Shown here piece after piece: positions 1-10,884 of a stretch of DNA of 64,000 bases. Under the pieces are notes generated by a model that was not told where the DNA came from, searched no databases, and was given only the letters and a program-made list of their open reading frames with translations. Origin of the DNA: Pontixanthobacter sp. CEM42. Its GTDB lineage: Bacteria > Pseudomonadota > Alphaproteobacteria > Sphingomonadales > Sphingomonadaceae. The stretch spans positions 1,218,501-1,282,500 of the forward strand of contig NZ_JADQTN010000001.1 in NCBI RefSeq assembly GCF_017812015.1, read 5' to 3'. The position numbers and the translations under genes are program-made. Position 1 is the first letter of the stretch. Each line of letters opens with the position of its first letter.

Positions 1-52
1 GATACGGATCATACCGGTAAGTCGCTTTGGGAAATTCGGTGCTGCTGCTCAT
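1..52 (-). CDS. partial hypothetical protein (N-terminus only)
   Basis: An ATG at 52 on the minus strand opens a frame (MSSSTEFPKATYRYDPY...) that runs off the left edge of the window without a stop. It begins 43 bases downstream of the ligA stop on the same strand, so it could be the next gene of that operon. A purine-rich GACGGGA lies just upstream. Only 17 residues are visible and I do not recognise them. It could be chance, since short open frames are expected. Confidence 0.35.
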   Translation of the reverse strand, partial: MSSSTEFPKATYRYDPY

Positions 53-94
53 AATCCCGTCTCGATCCTTAATTGGAACGCCGTCTGTACGATA

Positions 95-2227
<2,133 letters not shown>

Positions 2228-2230
2228 TTA

Positions 2231-2255
2231 AGCCCCCTCTTCTACAGAGGAGGGG
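2231..2255 (-). terminator. GC-rich hairpin between small exported gene and ligA
   Basis: CCCCTCT and AGAGGAGGGG arms form a stem of about eight pairs with one bulged base around TCTAC. No U-run follows on the minus strand, so it may be a weak terminator, an attenuator or a degenerate intergenic repeat, placed just ahead of the ligA start. Confidence 0.35.
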
Positions 2256-2296
2256 ATCGAGGGGTGGTGTTGGCCGCAGCGCACTTCATCAAACTC

Positions 2297-2815
2297 CTAA
2301 ACGACCCAACGATTCCGCGAGCGGATCGTCTTCCAGACTGAACCGTGCCGTTTCATAATATGCCGATCACCGCCGCCACGCCAATCAAGGTCAACGATGC
2401 AATCGCTTGTTGTCGCGCAATCAGCATTCGCGACTTTGAAGTGGCCTGCTTCCTCGCCATTCTGATCATAATACGTTGTGAGAGCGACGAACATACCAAA
2501 ATCACCTTCTACGGTTTTGCTCGTGCAGTCTGCAACGGGAATGGGCCTGATAATCGTCTGCGACAAGTGCGCTGCTATGCGATCCACACTCAAATCCAGC
2601 TCATTCTCGACACACATTACGATAAACCCAAGAGGCGGATCCCGGTCCATCATTTCATCTTCAGAGAGGTATTCCTCCAATGTCCCCTTCAGAGCAGCAG
2701 CGACAGCGGCTTCTCTATCTGGCGTTCCAGTTTTCGTAGAAGCAAACGAACTTAGCACACCAAGGCCAGCCATCAGTACCAACAACGAGAGCATCTCGCC
2801 CTTGGTCATCCTCAT
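2297..2815 (-). CDS. small exported or membrane-anchored hypothetical protein
   Basis: 172 residues. An N-terminal hydrophobic segment (LSLLVLMAGLGVLSSFAS, about residues 9-26) looks like a signal peptide or membrane anchor. The remainder is acidic, with a pair of cysteines near VADCTSK and NADCATTSDC that could form disulfides in the periplasm. Its ATG overlaps the recN stop (ATGA), so it is probably translated from the recN message. No family recognised. An ATG three codons further in is an alternative start. Confidence 0.75.
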   Translation of the reverse strand: MRMTKGEMLSLLVLMAGLGVLSSFASTKTGTPDREAAVAAALKGTLEEYLSEDEMMDRDPPLGFIVMCVENELDLSVDRIAAHLSQTIIRPIPVADCTSKTVEGDFGMFVALTTYYDQNGEEAGHFKVANADCATTSDCIVDLDWRGGGDRHIMKRHGSVWKTIRSRNRWVV

Positions 2816-4476
2816 ACCCCCTCCAACAAACGATCCGCCTGCGCCCTTGCCTCGTCGGTCGTCTCCGCACCCGACAGCATTCGTGCGATCTCTTCTTTGC
2901 GTTCGGCATTACTTAGCAAACGGACGGAAGTGCGTGTCACGGTCCCCTCGGAAGACTTTGCAATCATATAATGCTGTCCGCCGCGTGCAGCCACTTGCGG
3001 GCTGTGCGTCACCGCCAGCAATTGCCCGCCATCGGCCAATCTCGCCAAACGGTCGCCGATAGCGCTTGCCACTGCCCCGCCGACGCCGCGGTCGATTTCG
3101 TCGAAGATCACCGTTGCCGCGCCGCCTTGTTCGGCCAGCGCTACTTTCAACGACAGGATAAAGCGCGACAGCTCACCGCCTGAGGCGATCTTGTTGAGCG
3201 GCGCAAAAGGCGCACCGGGATTGGTGGAGATGAGGAATTCCACGCCGTCCATTCCGCTCGCACCCCAGCGATCTTCGGGCAATGCCTCGACCTGCGTCTG
3301 GAATTTCGCTGCATCCAGTTTCAGCGGAGCCAGTTCGGCTGCAACCGCTTTATCCAATTTTGCTGCCGCTTTACTGCGTTTGTCATGCAGCGCTTTTGCC
3401 TTGGCTTCATACGCCTCACGCGCGGCCTTTGCGGCTTTCTCCAGCGCACCAACGCCCGCTTCGCCGCCTTCGATAGCATCCAGTTGTGCGCGCATGTCCA
3501 GCATCAGTGCAGGCAGAGCATCAACCTCGCAGCGATGTTTCCGTGCGGCTGCGCGCAGCTCAAACAGCCGCGTTTCCGCATCGTCGAGCGCCATCGGATC
3601 GTGCGTCAGTTGAAAGCCTGCTTCGGTCAGCTTGTCCTCTGCCTCGCCCGCTTCAATCACCGCGCGGTCGAGCGATTCCAGCGCGCCTGCGAGCAATTCA
3701 TGCTCCTCGGCAATCCGCTCCAATTTGCGTGCCGCGCTACGAAGCGATGCGAGCGGGGATTTCGAGCCGTCCCAGACCTTGCGCAGATCCTCCAGCTCCC
3801 CTTGCAAGCGTTCGCCCTTTTGCATGTCGGATCGCAAGCCCGCCAACTGCGTTTCCTCACCCTCGACAGGTTGCAGTTCTACCAATTCGGCCAGATGCGC
3901 GATCAGCAGATCTTCGTCTTCCTTGGCCTGCACGATGGACGCTTTTGCCTCGGCCAGCTTTGCCTCTGCGTCCCGCCACGCGGTCCACGCTTTGCCAACT
4001 GCATCGACATTCGCATCGGCATAGCGATCCAGCAGCATCCGGTGGCCGCGCGGATTAACCAGACCGCGATCATCATGCTGACCGTGCAGTTCGACCAGCG
4101 CGCCCGCCATCGCACGCAGCAGCGCCACGCCAACGGGTTGGTCATTCACAAACGCCTTGGAGCCGCCATCGGCCTTCAGTCGGCGGCGCAGAATCAACGG
4201 TTCGCCCGGTTCAATCTCGACCTCGGCATCGTCGAGGACTTCGCGCAGAGCATCAGGCAGAGTAGCGAATTCAAACGTAGCCGTTGCACTCGCCTGTTCC
4301 TCGCCCGCGCGGATCAGGCCCATATCGGCGCGGTTGCCTAGTACCAGTCCCAGCGCATCGAGCAGGATCGACTTACCGGCGCCCGTTTCACCCGTCAGCA
4401 CGCCAAGGCTGCCCGCAAATTGCAGGTCCAGCGCCTCGATCAATACGATATTACGGATGGAAAGCTGGGTTAGCAT
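2812..4476 (-). CDS. recN: DNA repair protein RecN
   Basis: SMC-like ATPase used in double-strand break repair. The 554-residue product starts MLTQLSIRNIVLIE, the family's conserved beginning. I therefore place the start at 4476 rather than at an in-frame upstream codon at 4512. Walker A is GETGAGKSI, about residues 28-36. A long central coiled-coil region is rich in Glu, Ala and Lys. Near the C-terminus are the ABC-type signature (ASGGELSRF) and Walker B (VIFDEIDRGVGG). It lies downstream of bamD and the DUF2461 gene, an arrangement (bamD-recN-ligA neighbourhood) common in Alphaproteobacteria, and overlaps the following small gene by four bases. Confidence 0.97.
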   Translation of the reverse strand: MLTQLSIRNIVLIEALDLQFAGSLGVLTGETGAGKSILLDALGLVLGNRADMGLIRAGEEQASATATFEFATLPDALREVLDDAEVEIEPGEPLILRRRLKADGGSKAFVNDQPVGVALLRAMAGALVELHGQHDDRGLVNPRGHRMLLDRYADANVDAVGKAWTAWRDAEAKLAEAKASIVQAKEDEDLLIAHLAELVELQPVEGEETQLAGLRSDMQKGERLQGELEDLRKVWDGSKSPLASLRSAARKLERIAEEHELLAGALESLDRAVIEAGEAEDKLTEAGFQLTHDPMALDDAETRLFELRAAARKHRCEVDALPALMLDMRAQLDAIEGGEAGVGALEKAAKAAREAYEAKAKALHDKRSKAAAKLDKAVAAELAPLKLDAAKFQTQVEALPEDRWGASGMDGVEFLISTNPGAPFAPLNKIASGGELSRFILSLKVALAEQGGAATVIFDEIDRGVGGAVASAIGDRLARLADGGQLLAVTHSPQVAARGGQHYMIAKSSEGTVTRTSVRLLSNAERKEEIARMLSGAETTDEARAQADRLLEGV

Positions 4477-4561
4477 TATGCGAACCTTATCGCAGTCCTC
4501 CGCGCGCGTCATTACCCCCGCGCGGGCTATTGACAGGTTAGTCCCGAACTTAGGTTACAGC

Positions 4562-5209
4562 TTACGCCGTCAGCCGTGCAAACCAATCATGCACCGGGCG
4601 AAAACGCAGTAGCGATTCCGCCGTATTCCGCGGTCCATCGGGACCAAACGCAGCCGCATGATCCTCATGATCGAACCACACGGTCAGGCCCTTATAGCGC
4701 AGCAGATCGCCATGGCGGTGATCGGCATCATATGGTGGTGGTACGCGTTTCAGATCAGCGGAACCGAGCCTAGCGCCATCCGCAAGTTGCTCCGCCAGCA
4801 TTTCAGCCAGAGCATCGCCCTTTTCGCTATCCATCCACTCGCGGTAACGAGCCAGCGTGGGCTTCTCCCAAGCGAACGCACCCAGACCAATAACAAGCTT
4901 GTCCTGCTCCAGTCCCATCATCCATTTCGGGTAATCGGGCGCGCGATTGGCTTCGGATACCACGATCCGCAGATAGGTCTGATACGGAGTCTTGTCCTTG
5001 GAAAAACGGATATCGCGGTAGATGCGGAAAACCTTGAAAGTCGTCTCCGCGCCTAAGGCCTCGCTCATTTCAGCGGCCAGCGCATCGGCGAAAATCTCCG
5101 CCGGAACTTTCAAATCCTGCTTATAGCGTTTGTCGTTCGCCTTGAACCATTCGCGATTATTGTTCGCCGCGAGGTCTTGAAGGAATGAAACGGTGTCCGG
5201 GCTCAGCAT
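4562..5209 (-). CDS. DUF2461 / TIGR02453 family protein
   Basis: 215 residues beginning MLSPDTVSFLQDLAANNNREWF. The NNREWF motif and the later RIYRDIRFSKDKTPYQT and LGAFAWE motifs are hallmarks of the DUF2461 (TIGR02453) family of unknown function. The start at 5209 has an AGGAG eight bases upstream. The longer frame to 5236 would use TTG without such a site. It lies between bamD and recN on the same strand. No catalytic role can be assigned from sequence. Confidence 0.88.
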   Translation of the reverse strand: MLSPDTVSFLQDLAANNNREWFKANDKRYKQDLKVPAEIFADALAAEMSEALGAETTFKVFRIYRDIRFSKDKTPYQTYLRIVVSEANRAPDYPKWMMGLEQDKLVIGLGAFAWEKPTLARYREWMDSEKGDALAEMLAEQLADGARLGSADLKRVPPPYDADHRHGDLLRYKGLTVWFDHEDHAAAFGPDGPRNTAESLLRFRPVHDWFARLTA

Positions 5210-5249
5210 TGCGGCGCTCCTTCTACCCCCGAACAATTAGACGTTGAAA

Positions 5250-6065
5250 TCAGGCGTCTGGTGATCTTTTCTGAATCAGTTCAAACGCTTTTTCGTACCA
5301 TTCATTGCCAGGGTAATTTGCACCCAGAACAGCAGCGTATTTGTTGGCCTCGCCCGGGACGCCCAAAGCAAGGCTGCTCTCTGTCAAGCGGTACAAAGCC
5401 TCCGGCGCGTGGCTGGTCGTTTGATAGGTATCGATTACATTCTGGAACCGGATTTGCGCAGCAAGCCAACGGCCCGAACGTTGGTAGTACCGCCCGATTT
5501 CCATTTCCTTGCCCGCCAAGTGATCATTCACCAGGTCCAGCTTCAGCCGCGCATCAGCAGCATATTCGGTGGTCGGGAAGCGGCGATTGACTTCGTTCAG
5601 AGCTGATAGCGCTTGCTCGGTGATCTTCTGATCGCGCGTCACGTCGCTGATCTGCTCGTAATAGCTGAGCGCGATCAGATAATAGGCGTATGGCGCGTCT
5701 TTGTTACCAGGGTGGATCGACAAGAAGCGTTGCGCACTCGCAATCGACTTGTTGTAATCGCGGCCCACATAATAGCTAAACGCACTCATCAGCTGCGCGC
5801 GGCGCGCCCATGGCGAATAGGGGTGCTGACGCTCGACTTCGTCAAACAGAGCCGCTGCGAGCGGAGCATTGCCGCGATCAAGCCGGTCTTTCGCGCTGAA
5901 ATACAGCGTCTCCACATCGCGGGCGATATAGGCAGTGTCGGCACCGTCGCCGCCTCCGCCGCCAAGCGAAGCACAACCGCCGAGCAACATTGTGCTGGCA
6001 GCAAGAGCAGAAGCGAGAATGAGTGGGCGCGAACGGCCCCGAGTTTGGCGTGCGGTCGTGATCAT
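5250..6065 (-). CDS. bamD: outer membrane protein assembly factor BamD (lipoprotein)
   Basis: 271 residues. A signal peptide ends in the lipobox LLGGC, so the mature protein is expected to be lipid-anchored in the outer membrane inner leaflet. TPR repeats follow, with the typical BamD phrases AAALFDEVERQHPYSPWARRAQL, PGNKDAPYAYYLIALSYYEQI and RFPTTEYAADARLKLDLVNDHLA. BamD binds BamA and helps insert beta-barrel proteins. I chose the ATG at 6065 because it gives a normal signal peptide; the frame extends to 6101. It is the first gene of the minus-strand block leading to recN and ligA. Confidence 0.96.
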   Translation of the reverse strand: MITTARQTRGRSRPLILASALAASTMLLGGCASLGGGGGDGADTAYIARDVETLYFSAKDRLDRGNAPLAAALFDEVERQHPYSPWARRAQLMSAFSYYVGRDYNKSIASAQRFLSIHPGNKDAPYAYYLIALSYYEQISDVTRDQKITEQALSALNEVNRRFPTTEYAADARLKLDLVNDHLAGKEMEIGRYYQRSGRWLAAQIRFQNVIDTYQTTSHAPEALYRLTESSLALGVPGEANKYAAVLGANYPGNEWYEKAFELIQKRSPDA

Positions 6066-6203
6066 GCAAACGCCTATAGCCAGCCACTCGCTGAACGCCA
6101 AGTGAAGGTTGACGGTTTTCAGCCCTCATCAGACCATCTGCAGACGCGATTGGTAGATTTTGCGCACATCTGCTATCAGATGGAACATAGGTTGGAGGGC
6201 CAT

Positions 6204-6581
6204 GTGAACATTTTTTATCGCCGGATATTGCCGCTTGCTGCAATTGGCATGGCCGTCATCGCCGCACCGATCAGTGCGGAAACGCTCGAGGAGCTCGATG
6301 CTTTGGCCGAGATTACCCAAGATGAGGAAGCAGGCATCAGCCTGGCGCAGGAGCAAGCCGGGCGCGGTGAGTTTTTGGAGGCGATTGGTACATTGGAACG
6401 TGTACTGGCGAACCACCCGAAGTCTCAGCCGGCCCGGCTATTACACGCGGTTTATCTGTGCCAGATCGATGACCAGATTGGCGGCGCCGCAGAATTGGCG
6501 AAGCTGAAAAAGAAGCATTTCCTGGAGGAAACGTGGCAGCGGGCGACCACAATCTGCACTCTGTCGGGGGAAGAGAATTGA
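6204..6581 (+). CDS. small exported repeat-containing protein
   Basis: 125 residues starting at GTG 6204, preceded at five bases by GGAGGG. An ATG at 6180 is in frame but has no ribosome site. Residues 1-23 (VNIFYRRILPLAAIGMAVIAAPISA) form a signal peptide. The rest resembles one or two TPR-like helical hairpins (ISLAQEQAGRGEFLEAIGTLERVLANHPKSQPARLLHAVYLCQ). Its stop overlaps the ATG of the FecR-domain gene by one base (TGATG), so the two are probably translationally coupled and may act together in the envelope. Confidence 0.8.
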   Translation: MNIFYRRILPLAAIGMAVIAAPISAETLEELDALAEITQDEEAGISLAQEQAGRGEFLEAIGTLERVLANHPKSQPARLLHAVYLCQIDDQIGGAAELAKLKKKHFLEETWQRATTICTLSGEEN

Positions 6582-7489
6582 TGGTTGCCTTCAAAGCTTT
6601 CTCGCTCAGAACGCTGGTTTTGACGTTCGCCGCGCTATGCGTGGCGGTCACTCCGGCGGCATCCGCGCCGGTACGCGTAGGTATTGCGGCACTCGTGGTC
6701 GGCGATGTCCGGCTCAGTAATGCCAGCATTAACAAGCCGAAGAAAATTGCGAGGCGCACACGGCTTGCTTGGGGCGACACGTTGCAAACCAAAGGTAACA
6801 GCAAGTTACAAATATTGCTGCTAGACAGGTCAACTCTAACAATCGGTTCCAAGGCCCAGCTGACGATTGATCGCTTTGTCTATGATCCCGGCAACAGCCG
6901 GACATCAACCTCCACAGTGACCAAAGGCGCGTTCCGTTTCATGTCGGGCCGCCGAACCGGCAATTCCACGGCGACGGTAAAATCACCGGTTGGCACAATC
7001 GGGATTCGCGGCACCGCGCTGGACGGGATTGTCGGTAAAGAAGCGGTCAAGATCGCCAAAAAAGAACCGTTCCTTGACGGCGTAAAAAGCGACAAGAAAA
7101 CCGCGACGCTGATCGTTCTGCGTGGCCCAGGTGCGAATACGCGCGGCGGACTGACCCTAGGCCTCGCCGATGTCAGCGCAGCAGGCAAAACTGTCGTCCT
7201 CGATCAGCCTACTCTGACCGCCTACATTCCGCGCCCTGGTGCGCCGCCAATTGGCCCGTTCCGCCTATCAACCGGCGGCCTAACAAAGCTTCAGGAGGAG
7301 CTTTCACCGCGCGTGACCAACGCCAATAATGGCGGCCTGCTGGAGAAGATCGTTCCCGGGGTGATCGCTGCTGGCGTCGGATTGCTCATATTGACCAATA
7401 GCGATGACGACAACGACACCCCGGCCAATCCGACAAATGACACGCCGACCAACTGCGACAATCCGAACAATCCAACGGGCGTTTGCTGA
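6581..7489 (+). CDS. FecR-domain exported protein
   Basis: 302 residues with a signal peptide (TLVLTFAALCVAVTPAASA). A FecR domain spans about residues 30-150, seen in GDTLQTKGNSKLQILLLDRSTLTIGSKAQLTID and FRFMSGRRTG....VKSPVGTIGIRGTAL. In classical systems FecR is an anti-sigma regulator, but this stand-alone exported form lacks the anti-sigma N-terminus and has no sigma gene nearby. It probably belongs to the periplasmic FecR group found with TPR and CHASE2 proteins. A near-C-terminal hydrophobic stretch (VIAAGVGLLILT) precedes an Asn/Asp/Pro-rich tail. It is coupled to the upstream small gene and converges on the CHASE2 cyclase gene. Confidence 0.88.
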   Translation: MVAFKAFSLRTLVLTFAALCVAVTPAASAPVRVGIAALVVGDVRLSNASINKPKKIARRTRLAWGDTLQTKGNSKLQILLLDRSTLTIGSKAQLTIDRFVYDPGNSRTSTSTVTKGAFRFMSGRRTGNSTATVKSPVGTIGIRGTALDGIVGKEAVKIAKKEPFLDGVKSDKKTATLIVLRGPGANTRGGLTLGLADVSAAGKTVVLDQPTLTAYIPRPGAPPIGPFRLSTGGLTKLQEELSPRVTNANNGGLLEKIVPGVIAAGVGLLILTNSDDDNDTPANPTNDTPTNCDNPNNPTGVC

Positions 7490-7498
7490 TCGGTCAGC
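7485..7498. terminator. short hairpin between convergent genes
   Basis: GCTGA-TCGG-TCAGC forms a five-pair stem with a tetraloop, overlapping the FecR-gene stop codon and lying 4 bases before the end of the cyclase gene. It could help terminate both convergent transcripts, but there is no U-run and the stem is short. Confidence 0.25.
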
Positions 7499-7501
7499 CC
7501 G

Positions 7502-9766
7502 CTATTTCTGCGTGGCCTCGAATGTACCATCCCAATCGGCGGGCAAGTCGCCGTCCGCGAGGCCTTCGATCCGCCCGAGATAGGTTTGGCGGAGGGCGGA
7601 TAGACCAAGTTCTTCGTAGAAGGCACTGAGACGACTCAGTGCGGCAGTTGCGACTGACCAGTCCTGATCGCGATATGCGCTCAAAAATTGGGCGTGGCCT
7701 TCAAGGAACTCTGCGAAAGCAGTGCCTGCTGCCATCTCCTCATCGCCGAGCAGCGCATAGATCGTGTCGGGCGCATCGCGGCCGACCACTTTAACGCGGT
7801 CGAGTTCGAGCAGAGCAAAACCGTCCAACTGTTCTGCAAGCGCGCTGCCGATCACAATCTTTACTCCATATTGCTTGGTCAGCCCTTCAAACCGCGAAGC
7901 AATATTTACCGTGTCGCCGATCAGCGAATAGGACAGACGTTGCTCAGATCCCATATTGCCCACGCAGCAGAGACCTGCATTCATGCCGATCCCGATGCCG
8001 ACATCATCGGGCCAGATTTGATCGCTCTTGTTCGGCATATCGCGATTCAGCCCGTCCAGCGCTGCGACCATTTGCAGCGCTGCCCTCGCTCCGTTGCGGA
8101 ACTGGTCTGGATCATCGAGCGGCGCATTCCAAAAAGCCAAGATCGCATCGCCGATGAACTTGTCGACCGTCGCTTTGCGCTCCAGTAGAATGTCGCACAT
8201 CGGGGTCAGGAAACCGGTCAGGAAGTCGATCACTTCATGCGGTTCATATTGTTCGGATATCTTTGAGAAGCCGCGAATATCGCAGAACAGCACGGTCATC
8301 TCGCGCTCTTCGCCACCGAGCTCGAGCTTGTGAGGATTGGCCGCGATCTGCCGCACCATTTCTGGCGAGAGATAGCGGTCGAACGCGTCATGGATGTAGG
8401 CGCGCTGCTGCTCCTCTCGCCGAAAGCTCAGCAGCGTCTGCACCGCATAGACCAGCACCAGCGCTAGGATCGGATAGGTCGGGTCGAGCAAATATCGCGC
8501 GTTGTCGAATGCCAACCAACTGCCACCTGCAACAGTCGCCGTACCGGTGAGACCGACAATGGCGCCCACCACTGCGCCGACTTTCGGCAGGATCAACGCC
8601 AATGCCCCGCCAAACAGGATTATCAGCAAGAACTCTAAGCCGCGCGCCCAATCCGGGCGCTCGAGAAACCATCCGAGGATCATTTGCTCGGCAGCTTGGG
8701 CATGGACCATCACACCCGGAACACGGTCATCGCCAGGGGTGGCTACAACATCGCGCAATCCTGCCGCACTTGCTCCGACGAAGATAATCTGCCCGCCGAA
8801 AAGCTCCGCCTTCTCTTCGGCTGAGAGATCGGATGAAAGCGCTTGCCATGCAGGGACGGTTCGGCCCGGCACGGTCTCTGTAAAGTGCGACCACAATTCG
8901 CCCTCGGCATTGGTCGGTACTTCAAAATCACCGACTTTCACTGACACCACCGCACCGGGGGCTCCGCGGGTTTCGCCGCTGCCATCGCTGGTGGTGATCA
9001 GAATCGACTCCGCCTGCTGCGCCACCCGCAATGCCTCGAGCGATAGCGATGGCACCAGCTCCCCCCTATGGAAGAACAGCAACGGTGCGCGGCGGACAAC
9101 TCCATCTTCGCCCTTGTTGATGCTCAGCGAGCCAAGGCCCGAAACCGATCCTTGCAATTCAGGAAGCGATTGTACCGACCCTTGGTAATCCGGCTGGACC
9201 ATTGCGGGCGGCGTTCCCAGCCATGCCATGCCCGATGGCAAATCGAGCGCCCGACCGCGCTCCTCCTGCAGCAGGAAATATCCGCCCACAACGGGTGACA
9301 GCAGGAAGCTATCCGCCAGAACCGCATCATTGCTCGGCAGGTTTGATAGCGTTGCTACCAGCGCCTCGTTGCCATCATTTGCCGCAAGCTGCTTCGCGAC
9401 TTTCTCGGGAGAGGTCCGGTCCGGCTCGGAGAACACGATATCAAACGCAATCGCCGCCGCGCCTGCCTCTGCCAGCGTATCAGTGAGCCGTGCAATTTCG
9501 GTCCGGGGCCACGGCCACTGGCCGAGCCGCTCGATCGATTCCTCGTCAATATCGACGACCCGCACCGCCGCATCCTCGTATGGCCGCGGAGCCGCGCGTT
9601 GATAGGTGTCAAACACCATCAGACCCGCGCGATCGAACCCCGGAATCGCGGCAAATTGCAACGCCGCCACTGCCGCGACGACGAGCAGTCCCGCCAACAC
9701 CGGCGCGCTTGGTTTGAAGTTCCCTCTCACGGGCGAGAGAGTGAACGTCGGATTGTCTGCGCGCAA
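7502..9766 (-). CDS. CHASE2-domain adenylate/guanylate cyclase
   Basis: Up to 754 residues. An N-terminal membrane helix (about 20-42) is followed by an extracytoplasmic CHASE2 sensor (about 45-350: VRVVDIDEESIERLGQWPWPR, AFDIVFSEPDRTSP, GASAAGLRDVVATP). Three membrane helices (about 370-455) lead to a class III nucleotide cyclase domain (about 480-660). Metal-binding aspartates are present in LFCDIRGFS and GDAILAFW. The Lys in VDKFIGD and Asp in LIGDTVN match ATP-using cyclases, so cAMP is the expected product. The frame can only begin at TTG 9766 or GTG 9730: an in-frame stop lies just upstream, neither start has a good ribosome site, and a repeat begins nine bases upstream. The original 5' end may have been altered. 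Confidence 0.93.
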   Translation of the reverse strand: MRADNPTFTLSPVRGNFKPSAPVLAGLLVVAAVAALQFAAIPGFDRAGLMVFDTYQRAAPRPYEDAAVRVVDIDEESIERLGQWPWPRTEIARLTDTLAEAGAAAIAFDIVFSEPDRTSPEKVAKQLAANDGNEALVATLSNLPSNDAVLADSFLLSPVVGGYFLLQEERGRALDLPSGMAWLGTPPAMVQPDYQGSVQSLPELQGSVSGLGSLSINKGEDGVVRRAPLLFFHRGELVPSLSLEALRVAQQAESILITTSDGSGETRGAPGAVVSVKVGDFEVPTNAEGELWSHFTETVPGRTVPAWQALSSDLSAEEKAELFGGQIIFVGASAAGLRDVVATPGDDRVPGVMVHAQAAEQMILGWFLERPDWARGLEFLLIILFGGALALILPKVGAVVGAIVGLTGTATVAGGSWLAFDNARYLLDPTYPILALVLVYAVQTLLSFRREEQQRAYIHDAFDRYLSPEMVRQIAANPHKLELGGEEREMTVLFCDIRGFSKISEQYEPHEVIDFLTGFLTPMCDILLERKATVDKFIGDAILAFWNAPLDDPDQFRNGARAALQMVAALDGLNRDMPNKSDQIWPDDVGIGIGMNAGLCCVGNMGSEQRLSYSLIGDTVNIASRFEGLTKQYGVKIVIGSALAEQLDGFALLELDRVKVVGRDAPDTIYALLGDEEMAAGTAFAEFLEGHAQFLSAYRDQDWSVATAALSRLSAFYEELGLSALRQTYLGRIEGLADGDLPADWDGTFEATQK

Positions 9767-9774
9767 GGTCGTTT

Positions 9775-9993
9775 GTTTGTTTTAGCCTCAAACGCCGGCG
9801 GTCGCATCCGCTCCCTTAGGCTTCCGGCCTGACCGGCCGTCGGGCAGTCGCCCTCTGGCTGCCGCGACCAAGAACAGGGCGCGAGATAGATAGCTGGCAC
9901 CAAGAACCTTGGTCGCGGCAGCCATAGGGCCGACCGGCCCGCCCGAGCGAAAGCGAGGATATCGCGCGCCGGATGGGCGTGCGCAAAACAAAA
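9775..9993. repeat. palindromic dispersed repeat, copy A1
   Basis: Begins GTTTGTTTTAGCCTCAA and ends GCAAAACAAAA, so the two ends are imperfect inverted repeats of each other. The first 63 bases match 62184-62247 with about six differences, and 9926-9957 matches 62343-62375. The centre holds a perfect 17-base inverted repeat: TGGCTGCCGCGACCAAG at 9856-9872 with its complement at 9908-9924. It abuts the cyclase start and precedes the terminase-like gene. No open frame is convincing inside it. Confidence 0.75.
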
Positions 9994-10036
9994 TTTCCTT
10001 TTTCCTACTCGCACCAATTCTGCTTCACGCTACCCG

Positions 10037-10861
10037 ATGACCCGCCGCACAGACCTCCGCACCACCCGCATGCCCGTTCTCGCGAGTGAGCTGCCCACCT
10101 TCACCCCCGTCCCGCGCCAGTGCAATCGTCACGATGGCTGGACCGAGCAGCGGCAGCGCGACTTTATCGAGGCACTCGCCGACACCGGCTCCGTCCACGC
10201 CGCCTGCAAGGCCGTCAATATGAGCCAGCCCGGCGCGTACCAGCTGCGCCGCCAACCGGGCGCAGAGACCTTCCGCGCCGCATGGCAGGCCGCGCTCGAT
10301 CTGGGCGTGCAAGTGGTCGAGGATGTCGCGATGGAACGCGCGCTCCACGGCATAGAGGTGCCCGTCATCTCCCACGGCAAGCGCTACGGCTCCCGCCGCA
10401 TCTATAATGACCGGCTGCTGATGTTCATCCTGAGAAACCGCGCACCGGAACGCTTTGCAGAGGGAGGCGGCGCGAAAGGTCTCAACGCCGTTGGCAAAAT
10501 GGAACTGGAGCGCAAAAAGAAGGAATGGAGAGAGGAATGGGAGGCCGAGCGCTCCAAGGTCGCCGCCGAGGCCAGAGCCAGCTACACCCGCAAATTCGAC
10601 GCCTTCCGCAAGAGTCACGAGGAAAAGGAGGCCGCCAAAGAGGCCTGCCTGACCGAAGAAACCCGCCAGGCCTTCGCCCACGCCGAAGCCCTAAAGGCGC
10701 GCGACCTAGCCCGCGCCGGTCTCGGCCCCGATCAGAAAGCGAGCACCGAGGAGCCAAAGGCCCTACCGCCCGTCCCCACCCGCGAGCCGGAGCGCGAGGA
10801 GGAGCCGGAGGTTGAAACAGGAACGAGGATCAGGCGGTTGAAGGATGAGGGGTGGGCATAA
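10037..10861 (+). CDS. terminase-small-subunit-like DNA-binding protein
   Basis: 274 residues. Residues about 33-75 (DGWTEQRQRDFIEALADTGSV, ACKAVNMSQPGAYQLRR) form a helix-turn-helix like that of phage terminase small subunits. A conserved middle region follows (FRAAWQAALDLGVQVVEDVAMERALHG, RIYNDRLLMFILRNRAPERF). The C-terminal half is a long charged Glu/Lys/Arg-rich helix, probably coiled coil, ending in a Pro/Glu-rich tail. I recall similar proteins recurring in sphingomonad genomes without phage neighbours, but cannot verify this here. There is no large terminase, portal or integrase nearby. It is flanked by copies of a palindromic repeat (9775-9993 and 10885-10954). The function is likely DNA binding; the biological role is unknown. 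Confidence 0.8.
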   Translation: MTRRTDLRTTRMPVLASELPTFTPVPRQCNRHDGWTEQRQRDFIEALADTGSVHAACKAVNMSQPGAYQLRRQPGAETFRAAWQAALDLGVQVVEDVAMERALHGIEVPVISHGKRYGSRRIYNDRLLMFILRNRAPERFAEGGGAKGLNAVGKMELERKKKEWREEWEAERSKVAAEARASYTRKFDAFRKSHEEKEAAKEACLTEETRQAFAHAEALKARDLARAGLGPDQKASTEEPKALPPVPTREPEREEEPEVETGTRIRRLKDEGWA

Positions 10862-10884
10862 GGTAGCGCGAGACTGATGGCTTA

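Noticed and set aside
5613-6203. long 5' part of the plus-strand frame that precedes the small exported protein
   Set aside because: It runs antisense through bamD; the supported start is GTG 6204 with GGAGGG upstream.
6129-6416. minus-strand open frame opposite the small exported repeat protein
   Set aside because: The plus-strand GTG frame has a strong ribosome site, signal peptide and coupling to the FecR gene.
10025-10681. 218-residue Leu/Ala/Gly-rich open frame on the minus strand opposite the terminase-like gene
   Set aside because: It is the antisense of a GC-rich coding frame; composition is biased and no motif or ribosome site supports it.
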